64,000 bases of DNA from JAPLUA01 sp964625855. GTDB lineage: Bacteria > Verrucomicrobiota > Verrucomicrobiia > Limisphaerales > UBA8199. Both the position numbers and the translations under genes were made by a program. The notes beneath the pieces are model-generated. The model had not been told where the DNA came from. It made no database searches and was given only the letters and a program-made list of their open reading frames with translations. Positions within the stretch are counted from its first letter, which is position 1. Each line of letters begins with the position of its first letter. Below are positions 25,791 to 33,684 of this stretch, in pieces. The stretch spans positions 26,053 to 90,052 of the forward strand of contig CAZVFC010000037.1 of NCBI GenBank assembly GCA_964625855.1, read 5' to 3'.

Positions 25791-26783
25791 TCATCTCTGT
25801 TTCTGCCGCGTTGGATAGGTCTTCTTGAAGGGCACCCCTTCGATGATCGGCGGCGGCACAGGGGGCGTTGCGGACACGGCGGGCATGGGCGTGGCGGTCG
25901 CCTGGTAGCCGACGCGCAGTTCCGTGGACGGCATGTCGCCTACCAGGTCCTTGAACTCGTCCATCTCGGAGAGCCACTTGTTGGTTTGATCCAGGTGCTC
26001 GACGGTAGCGTCAATGCGGGCGGTAAGCGCCTCGGCATTCTTGGCGGCGACGGCGTCGGCGCGGATGAGCTTGATCTGCTGGTCGAGGCGTTCCTGCTCG
26101 GAGACGACCAGCGCCAGGTTGGCCTCGGCCTGTTCGCTGCGCTGCTGGCGCTTGCGCAGGACTTCCAGGCGCTCGAGGCGCGAACTCAGGTAGCGCTGCT
26201 TGGTGTCCACGACTGCGCTGCTACCTTTGGCCTTCAAAGCTTCGATCTCCGCGTTGAGTCGCGTCGCCTCGGCGTCGGCATCCTTGAGGACGGCCGGCAG
26301 ATTCTCGCTGCGCTCGGTGGCCAGAAAGCGTTCGAGCGATTCCTGAATCCCCAGCAACCGCAGGTAGGTCCACATCAATTCGTCGAGCTTACGGAGGCGC
26401 GGGTCGGTAGCGGGGTCCGCGGAAGCCAGCAGATTGTCCGCGCTGGCGATCTCGATGTCTTTGCAGACTGCCGCGAGGCGGTTGTAGCATTCGCGGCGGT
26501 CGGGCGAGAGCGTGGCGATAAGAGTATTCCGGCGCTGGACAAAAGCGGCGACCTTCTGCAGCTCCACCTCCCGTTTGGCGGCGGCGTGGCGGCGGTCCAC
26601 CCAGCGGCGGAAGAAGGGCAGATCCGGCAGATAAATCCAGCCCAGTGTGTAGCAGGTGACGCCGGCAATGAGAGGCAACACCATCCCGCTCATAAAGCCC
26701 ACCCCGAGCGTCAGCAATCCCAGGGCCGCATGCTGCGGGCTCTTGAGAAACTCGCGATGATACTTTGGCGGTTGCTCGTCCAT
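25791..26783 (-). CDS. membrane-anchored coiled-coil protein
   Basis: 330 residues. Two hydrophobic segments (about 19-40 and 37-52, GLLTLGVGFMSGMVLPLIAG) anchor the N-terminus. About residues 60-280 are helical and rich in Glu, Arg, Ala and Leu, with long coiled-coil potential (DADAEATRLNAEIEALKAKG, YLSSRLERLEVLRKRQQRSE). The C-terminal ~50 residues are Pro/Ala-rich and basic, probably flexible. I do not recognise a named family. It lies between the ABC ATPase gene and the AAA+ gene of the minus-strand cluster and could be the scaffold linking the AAA+ ATPase to the membrane. Confidence 0.75.
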   Translation of the reverse strand: MDEQPPKYHREFLKSPQHAALGLLTLGVGFMSGMVLPLIAGVTCYTLGWIYLPDLPFFRRWVDRRHAAAKREVELQKVAAFVQRRNTLIATLSPDRRECYNRLAAVCKDIEIASADNLLASADPATDPRLRKLDELMWTYLRLLGIQESLERFLATERSENLPAVLKDADAEATRLNAEIEALKAKGSSAVVDTKQRYLSSRLERLEVLRKRQQRSEQAEANLALVVSEQERLDQQIKLIRADAVAAKNAEALTARIDATVEHLDQTNKWLSEMDEFKDLVGDMPSTELRVGYQATATPMPAVSATPPVPPPIIEGVPFKKTYPTRQKQR

Positions 26784-26922
26784 GCGATTCTTCGCGGTCA
26801 GCTTAATGTATGCGGCAATTCAGGGACACACAAAAGTTCCGTGCCCCCACCCAATTCAGCCCGGGCCCTTCACATCGGCCCGAGGTTCCGGCCTCTGGAT
26901 TCCTGACAATAGCCTTCAGGCC

Positions 26923-27834
26923 TCAGACGTTGACTCCCTGCGGCGCCGGGGAATCCTCCTCGAGCCGCCGGAGCAGCCCCTGGCAGAAGTCGGTAAACCA
27001 CGGCTTGCGACGGCTCTCCTCCGGCGGTTCGTTGGGGCGCGGCACCTTGATTATCTCGACCAACCGACCCGGATTAGGCGCCATGAGGAATACCCGGTCG
27101 CCCAGGTAAACCGCCTCCTCGACCGAGTGGGTCACCAGGAACACCGTGCTTTGCTGCTCGTTCCATAGTTGGATGAGCAATTCCTGCATCCGCAGGCGAA
27201 TGCCCGGGTCGAGGGCGCCAAAGGGCTCATCCATCAGCAGGATGCGCGGCTGGAGAATCAGCGTGGCGGCGATAGCCACGCGCTGCTGCATGCCGCCGGA
27301 CAACTCGGATGGGAATTTCTTCTCTGAACCTTCCAAGCCAACTTTCTTTACCCACTGTGCCGCCTGGTCCAGGCGTTCAGTGCGCGCAACGCCTCGTAGT
27401 TTCAGACCGAAGGCGATGTTGTCGAGCACTTGCAGGTGAGGCAGGAGCGAGTACTTCTGGTCCACCAGCCCGCGGTCGGGGCCGGGTTCGGTCACCGGCT
27501 TGGCCAGCACATGCACCTCGCCGCTGGTGGGCGGGAAATGAGGTTTCAAGCCGGCGAGAATGCGCAGGACCGTGGACTTTCCGCAGCCGGAGGGACCCAC
27601 GATCGTAATCAACTCCCCGTTGTGGGGCAGATCTTCAATCGTGAAGCTGATGTCTTTGAGGGCTACCTTGGCTTCGGCACCTTCGCCGAAGGTCTTGCAG
27701 ACCTGCTTGAAGCTCACCACATCCAGGCGCCTGAGCAATACCGGTTCCGGCGGCGCTTTGAGCAGGCCATTCGCCTTGCCAGGCGCCGCCTGACCGGGCG
27801 GCGTTCCCTCAGTCGGATGAGAGGCTTCCGGCAT
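26923..27834 (-). CDS. ABC transporter ATP-binding protein (nitrate/sulfonate/taurine type)
   Basis: 303 residues. Walker A GPSGCGKS, the signature LSGGMQQR, Walker B ILLMDEPFGALD and the switch His in LVTHSVEEAVYLGD are all intact. The sequence is closest to SsuB/TauB/NrtC-type importers, matching the SsuC-like permease 3 bp upstream and the SsuA/NMT1-like binding domain one gene further. The N-terminal ~40 residues before the ATPase fold are a Pro/Gly-rich extension and the C-terminus extends ~35 residues beyond the domain. In this cluster the transport role is uncertain because the binding protein is anchored and fused to OmpA. Confidence 0.93.
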   Translation of the reverse strand: MPEASHPTEGTPPGQAAPGKANGLLKAPPEPVLLRRLDVVSFKQVCKTFGEGAEAKVALKDISFTIEDLPHNGELITIVGPSGCGKSTVLRILAGLKPHFPPTSGEVHVLAKPVTEPGPDRGLVDQKYSLLPHLQVLDNIAFGLKLRGVARTERLDQAAQWVKKVGLEGSEKKFPSELSGGMQQRVAIAATLILQPRILLMDEPFGALDPGIRLRMQELLIQLWNEQQSTVFLVTHSVEEAVYLGDRVFLMAPNPGRLVEIIKVPRPNEPPEESRRKPWFTDFCQGLLRRLEEDSPAPQGVNV

Positions 27835-27837
27835 AAA

Positions 27838-28719
27838 TCACTTGTTCTTCCGGCGGTAGGGGAAGAGCAGATCACCTCCCAGGCGCCACAACTGGTCGCA
27901 GGCCACCGCAATGAGCACAATGACCATGATGACGGCAAAGATCGAGGCGGTCTGGCTGCGCCGTTCCGAGACGCCGATTAGCGCGCCAAGCCCATACTCG
28001 GGCCGAACGTAAACCTCAGCCATGATGATCCAACCCCAGCCCACGCCATAAACGCCCCGAAGATGATCCCAGATATTGACCAACGCGACCGGGAACAGCA
28101 CATGCCGCACGAGCTGCCACTGCGACGCTCCCTTCGTCACCGCGACATCCAGAAAGGCCGACGGGACATCCGCGATATCCTTAATGACCAGCGGCAGCAG
28201 GGCGACAAAGCAACCGATGAACAGGAACCCGACCTTTTGGGTTTCGCCCGTGCCGAACCAGGTGAGGCTCAGCGGGATGAAGACGACAATCGGCACGTAG
28301 GCGCCGGCCAGGGACAGCGGCCGAAAGAAAGCCGCGACGGAGGGGAAAGTGGCCATGTAAACCCCCAGCGGCACGGCAACGATAGCTGCCAGCGCGAAGC
28401 CGGCGGTCACTCGCAGCCAGGATGTCACGGCGCTGCGCACCAACCCCTGCTCGAGGTGCAGGGGCACGAAAGACCGCAGCACTTCACCGGGGCTCGGCAT
28501 AATTAGAGGCTGCACGATCCGGTCACCGATCTCGCCGCGCGTTAGAAACCACCAGCCGACGAGCACGACTCCCACGAAAAGGGCGGTCAGCCCCAGCGCG
28601 CGCCTGAAATCCAGCCCGCCCCGGACGCGGAGTTGGGAAAGCCGCACCACCAGCGTCAGCACTGTGACGAACACCAGCGCGAAGGCCAGAAAACCGATTA
28701 GAGGTCGCAAGTCAGTCAT
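27838..28719 (-). CDS. ABC transporter permease (SsuC/TauC type)
   Basis: 293 residues with six to seven membrane helices. The ATPase-coupling (EAA) loop is WIIMAEVYVRPEYGLGALIG near residue 235. Two N-terminal helices (about 5-27 and 43-63) precede the conserved core, one more than the minimal family. Its stop is 3 bp from the ATPase start, so the two are co-translated. It belongs to the importer family for sulfonates, taurine, nitrate and hydroxymethylpyrimidine; the substrate here is unknown. Confidence 0.92.
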   Translation of the reverse strand: MTDLRPLIGFLAFALVFVTVLTLVVRLSQLRVRGGLDFRRALGLTALFVGVVLVGWWFLTRGEIGDRIVQPLIMPSPGEVLRSFVPLHLEQGLVRSAVTSWLRVTAGFALAAIVAVPLGVYMATFPSVAAFFRPLSLAGAYVPIVVFIPLSLTWFGTGETQKVGFLFIGCFVALLPLVIKDIADVPSAFLDVAVTKGASQWQLVRHVLFPVALVNIWDHLRGVYGVGWGWIIMAEVYVRPEYGLGALIGVSERRSQTASIFAVIMVIVLIAVACDQLWRLGGDLLFPYRRKNK

Positions 28720-28789
28720 GAAGGCCTGGTTCGGATATAGGAAGCCCTCAAATCCGGGTTCACCCGCCGCTCAGATCCTTCTCCGGGGT

Positions 28790-30532
28790 CTATGATCCCG
28801 CTTCGAGCGGGAACACTTTGACCTCGACCCGTCGGTTCTTCTTGTTGTGCTCGGCGTTGCTGGGGTCGGTGCATCCGGGCAGCGGATTGTCCCAGCCATT
28901 ACCGACCACTTTGAACTTGTTCGGGTCGAACTGGTACTTGTCCATGATCGAGCGGCGGACGGCGTCGGCGCGATCGTAAGAGAGTTGGCGAACGAGGTCG
29001 GTGGGCACAATGCCCTTCCGGCTGGCGTCCGTGTTGCCTTCGATAATGATGTAGGCGTTGCCGAACCTGCCCGCCAGCTTGCCGATCTCCTCCAGGGTGG
29101 CGGGAATGGTTGTGTCATATTGCGCATTGAGCACGGACTTGTTCGGTTCGAATGAGATCAGCACTGCCTTGGTCAGGATCTGGCCCGCGCCCGCCTCGGC
29201 GCTCAGGTTCATAAGCGCACTCGGCTTGAAGGTGGGCTGCGACAGGTCCCGCACGTCTTTGTACTCCTCGGACAGGGCGGCCAGGACCTGATGCGCTTTG
29301 ACCTGATCGGCGGGCACGGTCCGGCTGATCGTGCCCAGCGATTTGTAGATCGTCGAAGCGCTGTTCCATACCACCTCAAAGTTCGCCGGGTTGAACGGGT
29401 CCAGGAAGAACTTCGCGTTCTCGCGGTAATTCGTGAGGTGCGCGTCGCCCTCGGCAATCCCCCCGTCACCCCCGATCATCTTCCCGCAATCCTCTTCCGG
29501 CAGCTTGAAGGCTGCCGCCAGCGCCCGCGCCGCCATCTTCGGATCTTTGCGCACCATGTCCATGCCCTCGAAGATGCCCCGCACCAGGTTCTTCACAATG
29601 TCAGGATGGTCCTTGAAAAAGTCGTTTCGCACGGCCCAGACGTCCGCGATGAGGTGATTGGCTGTGCTGGTGGTCACCACGAGCCGCGTCCCCTTGACCT
29701 TGTCGGTCACATTGTATATGTCCGGCGACCAACCCACAAACGCGTCATAGGACTCGTCCTGCACGAAGATCTTGGCCGCCGAAGGGGCATCAGCGGCCCA
29801 GCGGAAATCAACGTCGCCAGGGTCAATGCCCGCATCAATCAGCAGCGACATGATCAGGTAATGGCTCGGCGAGTTTTGCGCCAGCACGACCTTCTTGCGC
29901 TGGCCGGCGACCATTCGCAGGTCGTTGATGCTCCGAATCTCGCCCCGGGCCACCACTCCGTCGCCGCCCGCGGAGAAGTCAATCTGCTGGCAGACAACCG
30001 GCACCGTCCTTGAGTCTTTGACCAGCTCCGGCGCGAACAGCGCGATCATGTCCAGCGTCCCCCAGAGAATGTGGCTCTGGCCGCTGGCAAACAGGTCGCG
30101 CGCCTTAACGGGATCGTCCACGATGGCCAAACGCACGTAGAAGCCATGCTTCTTCGCAAAGATGCTCTGGTCGTTCGGTTCCAGGCCCTGGTTGGCTACG
30201 ATGATCGGCGCCCAACCGGGCCAGACGTTGATCGGAAACTCGACGACGAGCTTGCCGTCCTTCTCGACCTTCTTGTAGTCGCTGACTCCGCTCACGGCGG
30301 GGATTCCCGAGCGCTGGACCAGCGTCGCCACATTGGTGCCCGCCAGCAGGTACTTGCTGGCGTCTTCCGGCGGCGCGGTGGCTTCCTTGATCTGGCGCTT
30401 CACCTCCGCCGGGTTAACCGAAACGCTCTGGGACCGGCTCTTGGGTGCGATCTTGTCCCACCACCGATAAACCCCGAAGCCGACCACGGCTAATAGCAGG
30501 ATGGTCAAAACAATCTTTCCACGTGCTGTCAT
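28790..30532 (-). CDS. solute-binding protein fused to an OmpA peptidoglycan-binding domain
   Basis: 580 residues. An N-terminal helix (about 7-23) anchors or exports it. About residues 75-420 form an ABC solute-binding domain of the NMT1/SsuA class (VEFPINVWPGWAPIIVANQG, VVCQQIDFSAGGDGVVARGE, RKVVLAQNSPSHYLIMSLLI). About 455-578 is an OmpA-like domain (LISFEPNKSVLNAQYDTTIP, IIIEGNTDASRK, LSYDRADAVRRSIMDKYQF, NKKNRRVEVKVFP), including the Asp and Arg expected to contact diaminopimelate. So a substrate sensor is tied to peptidoglycan, which suggests sensing of the cell envelope rather than simple import. It is upstream of its cognate permease and ATPase and downstream of the PspA-like gene. 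Confidence 0.9.
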   Translation of the reverse strand: MTARGKIVLTILLLAVVGFGVYRWWDKIAPKSRSQSVSVNPAEVKRQIKEATAPPEDASKYLLAGTNVATLVQRSGIPAVSGVSDYKKVEKDGKLVVEFPINVWPGWAPIIVANQGLEPNDQSIFAKKHGFYVRLAIVDDPVKARDLFASGQSHILWGTLDMIALFAPELVKDSRTVPVVCQQIDFSAGGDGVVARGEIRSINDLRMVAGQRKKVVLAQNSPSHYLIMSLLIDAGIDPGDVDFRWAADAPSAAKIFVQDESYDAFVGWSPDIYNVTDKVKGTRLVVTTSTANHLIADVWAVRNDFFKDHPDIVKNLVRGIFEGMDMVRKDPKMAARALAAAFKLPEEDCGKMIGGDGGIAEGDAHLTNYRENAKFFLDPFNPANFEVVWNSASTIYKSLGTISRTVPADQVKAHQVLAALSEEYKDVRDLSQPTFKPSALMNLSAEAGAGQILTKAVLISFEPNKSVLNAQYDTTIPATLEEIGKLAGRFGNAYIIIEGNTDASRKGIVPTDLVRQLSYDRADAVRRSIMDKYQFDPNKFKVVGNGWDNPLPGCTDPSNAEHNKKNRRVEVKVFPLEAGS

Positions 30533-30564
30533 AATCTTTCCTCTGGTTAAAGGTTCACTGTTGT

Positions 30565-30620
30565 CTCAACTCTCAACACTCAGGTTCGCGCGCCAATTCG
30601 GCCTTCGCCATTCGGATTTC
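30565..30620. repeat. mixed 7-bp arrays in the gap between PspA-like and binding-protein genes
   Basis: CTCAACT CTCAACA CTCAGGT (30565-30585) is followed by TTCGGCC TTCGCCA TTCGGAT (30597-30617). The first core recurs at 63398 and the second at 25734. Confidence 0.7.
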
Positions 30621-30628
30621 CCTGCCCC

Positions 30629-31387
30629 TCATTTCTCCGGAATCTTCTGACGCTCCGGCGGTGACGCCGTCGGGGCGGGTGTTGCCGCCGCCTCCGCTTG
30701 TACCATGCCCATCTTCTTCTTGTATTCCTGGAACAGCGCCGCCCCGCGCATCTTGCGGGCTTCCTGCTGGCGCGCGATGCCGGAGCCCATTTCCTTGGCC
30801 AGATCGAGCGTCGCGCGCATCTGGCCCTCACCGGAAGCCGCCGACTGCCGGAGCTGTTGCATGGACTGGCCCATCTCGCCGCCCATCATACCCTGCAACT
30901 CGGTGATCGAGCTTTTCATCATGCTCGCCAGGCCCTCGAGCGACCGGCCAATGGCAACTTTGGCTTTGACCGCCTCGAACTCGCGCTGGAACCGCTGAAT
31001 CTCGCGCAGACTCTCGGCGATGATCTCGGTGTTCTGCCTGTAAAGCTGGTCCAGGCTGTCCGCCTGGGCCTTGTTGTCGTTCAAGTCGGCTTCGAGCGTG
31101 GCCAGCTCTTCCGCGTAATGCGCGCCGTTCGCATCGTCATTGGCCGCCGCTGCCGCCTGGAGCAAGCTTTGCAGCTCGGTGCGTTGGCGTTCCTGGCGTT
31201 TGATCTGGTCTTTGAGCAGCGCGATCTGCCCGGCCAGTTGGCCGTTGGCAAAGTGCGCCTTCTCCGCCTTCGCTTTGGAGTCGCGAATGCCGCGCTCGAC
31301 CACTGCCTGGTTGATCGCGTCGGTTTCCGTCGCCTTCTCGGCCATCAGCCCCAACCAGATAAACAACCGCTTGATCGCTCTAAACAT
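30629..31387 (-). CDS. PspA/IM30-like coiled-coil protein
   Basis: 252 residues, nearly all helical. The N-terminus MFRAIKRLFIWLG is an amphipathic membrane-binding helix as in PspA/Vipp1; the rest (about 20-215) is long coiled coil with repeated Gln/Glu/Arg heptads (LAGQIALLKDQIKRQERQRT), then a Met/Gly/Gln-rich part (MGGEMGQSMQQLRQS) and a Pro/Ala tail. PspA-family proteins form ESCRT-III-like assemblies that protect the inner membrane. Homology is by architecture rather than by a strict motif, so a divergent member is possible. It is second in the minus-strand cluster, 60 bp after the VWA gene. Confidence 0.75.
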   Translation of the reverse strand: MFRAIKRLFIWLGLMAEKATETDAINQAVVERGIRDSKAKAEKAHFANGQLAGQIALLKDQIKRQERQRTELQSLLQAAAAANDDANGAHYAEELATLEADLNDNKAQADSLDQLYRQNTEIIAESLREIQRFQREFEAVKAKVAIGRSLEGLASMMKSSITELQGMMGGEMGQSMQQLRQSAASGEGQMRATLDLAKEMGSGIARQQEARKMRGAALFQEYKKKMGMVQAEAAATPAPTASPPERQKIPEK

Positions 31388-31447
31388 AGGTTTCCTTTCT
31401 ATTCAGTGTTATACCAGCTCCGCGACTGGCTTTCCTCATTCAACTTC

Positions 31448-32158
31448 TTACCGTTTCGGTTCCTCTTCTTCGAGCAGTATCTTGCGCTGCATGATGAATT
31501 CCAACTGTGTGTTGAGTTGCTTTTCATCCGAGGCGCTGACCACCGTAGCGTCCAGTTTCTTGACCGGATTGAAAACTCTGGCATCCGTGTCAAAGGCGAC
31601 AAAGTGAACTGACACGCTGCTCCCCTTTTGCGCCGCCTTCTGCCGGAGCGCGGGCAGCGTGTCTTCCGGCTTGGGACCGACCGTGTTCTCGCCGTCAGTG
31701 ATAATGAGCACGTGCTTGCGCGGCAGAGGCGATTCGAGCACCGCCTGCCCGGCCAGCGTCAGCGAATTGCCCAGGGGCGTGTTCCCGTTGGGATTGGAGA
31801 AACGCCGGGCAAAGTCCTCCAGCGCCGCGGCCTTAAAGGGTCCGAATGGGACCGCTTGCCGCGCGCTGTTGCCGCTGAAGACAAACAGCCCGGCCTCGAC
31901 CTTCCGAGACCCCCCGGTCAAACTGTTGGTGGCAAAGGTCTGAATTTGCTTCGTAATCGCCTTGAGGGCGCGATTGGCGATAATGTACTTGGGCGCAGAT
32001 CTGCCGTTCGCATCACGAACCGACTCTTTCATGCTTCCGGACGTGTCATAGACAATGGCCAGCGCCACGCCCTCCTCTGCGGCGGCCACGACGGAGGTCA
32101 GGCTCTGCCCCAGGATTCCCAGAGCGGCCAAAACAGCGAGCAAAGGAATGTTCTTCAT
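31448..32158 (-). CDS. exported VWA-domain protein
   Basis: From the ATG at 32158 the product is 236 residues with a signal peptide (residues 1-27, MKNIPLLAVLAALGILGQ); a GTG 39 bp upstream gives a worse leader. The VWA domain has an intact MIDAS: DTSGS at 38-42, a Thr in PNGNTPLGNS, and LIITDGENT. VWA domains bind protein ligands through a metal ion. It is the first gene of the cluster with PspA-like, SBP-OmpA, ABC and AAA+ genes; VWA plus AAA+ pairs commonly form assembly or chaperone systems. It probably resides in the periplasm or on the membrane exterior. Confidence 0.88.
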   Translation of the reverse strand: MKNIPLLAVLAALGILGQSLTSVVAAAEEGVALAIVYDTSGSMKESVRDANGRSAPKYIIANRALKAITKQIQTFATNSLTGGSRKVEAGLFVFSGNSARQAVPFGPFKAAALEDFARRFSNPNGNTPLGNSLTLAGQAVLESPLPRKHVLIITDGENTVGPKPEDTLPALRQKAAQKGSSVSVHFVAFDTDARVFNPVKKLDATVVSASDEKQLNTQLEFIMQRKILLEEEEPKR

Positions 32159-32403
32159 AAAGTCAGTCTGAACCTTTTCTCCCACTGCCAACGACACTCA
32201 CCAAAGCATCGTTAGCAGCACCTTCAAACGGTGTCAACATCTCCTTTATTGCCTATCCTCACCCACCGGCGCACCTATAAAACACGCGAGCGTTTGTAAC
32301 CCGGCCACTTGCCCTGCCAACCAACCCGGACCGCCACCACCCCAGCCGACAGCCCCAGTGTTCGTCTTTTGTTTAGTGCGGTAATAGTGTAAATTGTAGC
32401 AGC

Positions 32404-32553
32404 ATGGACCTTTCGGAAATCTCCAGAAGCCTTCAGCAGCTCTGGGATAGCAACCCAGGGACGCTCACACTCCTTGTCGTTGGCTTCCTCGGTTCATTGT
32501 TCCTGGTCATTGACACCTGGCGACACCGGCGGCGGCGGAAGCGCCCACGCTAA
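32404..32553 (+). CDS. small single-pass membrane protein (49 aa)
   Basis: An ATG at 32404 opens MDLSEISRSLQQLWDSNPG, followed by a clear membrane helix (LTLLVVGFLGSLFLVIDTW) and a strongly basic tail (RHRRRRKRPR), ending TAA at 32553. This N-out/C-in topology with an Arg-rich end is coherent for a real microprotein. It is isolated on the plus strand, divergent from the VWA gene, with about 200 bp of spacer on the 5' side that could hold its promoter. Confidence 0.55.
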   Translation: MDLSEISRSLQQLWDSNPGTLTLLVVGFLGSLFLVIDTWRHRRRRKRPR

Positions 32554-32830
32554 AGATTCCAGACCACCTCAGCCAAATGGGTGAGTTCAGGAGCCCGATC
32601 GCGGCGCGCCCGACCGAAGCATGACACGAGCAGATCAGGTCGAAGCCAGTTACAACTCGCATTCCAGTCTGTTGAGACTCGGCCTTCTATTGGCAACGCA
32701 GACATGCTGGGTAGGCGCAGCAAGGGCTTCCCCGATGACTTCCCTGCGGCTTTATTTGTTCTTCAAAGCGAAACGGTGAGATTGACGCCCTACGAAGGGT
32801 TCCCTAACCTCATTAGCGCAAAGGCTCTGG

Positions 32831-33598
32831 ATGTCAGAAGGTACGGCAAGCTCTCCTGAAAGCTCACGGGCATCACGCCCCAAAGGCGAGTGGTTTGTCT
32901 CGACCCACTGGAGCGTGGTGCTGAGCGCGACGGACACGTCCGCACCGGGATCGCGGGAAGCACTGGAGACGCTCTGCTGCACTTACTGGTATCCCCTCTA
33001 TGCTTACACCCGCCGCAAAGGCTACAGTCCCGAGGACGCGCAGGACCTGACCCAGGGGTTCTTCGCCCGGTTCCTGGAGAAGAATTACCTGGACGACGTG
33101 GACCGAGGCAAGGGCAAGTTCCGCTCCTTTCTGCTGGCTTCGCTGGAGCATTTCCTCACCAACGAATGGCGAGACGCGCGCGCGCAGAAACGCGGGGGCG
33201 GACGCCCGCTGGTTTCGCTGGACGCCGCTTTGGCGGAAGATCGGTATCGGCTGGAGCCGGTTGAGCCCCTCACGCCGGAGAAGGTCTTCGAGCGGCGCTG
33301 GGCTTTTACGGTGCTGGAAATGGCCATGGAGAGGTTGCGCGAAGAATATGAAGCACAGGGCAAGGCAGCTTTGTACGCCGAGCTTAAGAGCGCGATTTCC
33401 AGCGAGGCCGAGCAGGCAAGCTACGCCGAAAAGGCAGCCCGGTTGAACCAGACCGTGAATGCCGTGAAAATGGCGGCGTTGCGTCTGCGCCGCCGCTACC
33501 GGGAACTGCTCCGAGCGGAGGTGGCGAACACCCTGGGCGACGAGAGCGAGGTGGACCAGGAACTCCGGCACCTGCTCGCCATCCTGAGCGGAGGCTGA
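32831..33598 (+). CDS. ECF-type RNA polymerase sigma factor
   Basis: 255 residues, starting at the ATG at 32831 (AAGG seven bases upstream). The sigma-2 region includes STHWSVVLSATD and RRKGYSPEDAQDLTQGFFAR (about 24-75); helical sigma-4-like sequence lies in the C-terminal third (YAEKAARLNQTVNAVKMAAL, RLRRRYRELLRAEVA). The long insertion between them and the STHWSVVL block are typical of large ECF proteins abundant in Verrucomicrobiota and Planctomycetota. The next gene encodes a transmembrane Ser/Thr kinase, the usual partner of this ECF class, in place of an anti-sigma factor. Confidence 0.9.
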   Translation: MSEGTASSPESSRASRPKGEWFVSTHWSVVLSATDTSAPGSREALETLCCTYWYPLYAYTRRKGYSPEDAQDLTQGFFARFLEKNYLDDVDRGKGKFRSFLLASLEHFLTNEWRDARAQKRGGGRPLVSLDAALAEDRYRLEPVEPLTPEKVFERRWAFTVLEMAMERLREEYEAQGKAALYAELKSAISSEAEQASYAEKAARLNQTVNAVKMAALRLRRRYRELLRAEVANTLGDESEVDQELRHLLAILSGG

Positions 33599-33684
33599 GT
33601 TACCTGGTGCGCAACAGCATCCTGACGCGTTACCTCCGCGCCGTTTCCGGTCTGTATTGGTTAGTAGTGAACTGAAAGAGTCCC

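Noticed and set aside
23789..25828. Plus-strand open frame of nearly 680 codons opposite the AAA+ gene
   Set aside because: Shadow of the AAA+ gene; the minus strand has Walker A and B.
32581..32859. 92-codon open frame before the ECF gene
   Set aside because: Overlaps the ECF start, no RBS, composition unlike the neighbouring proteins.
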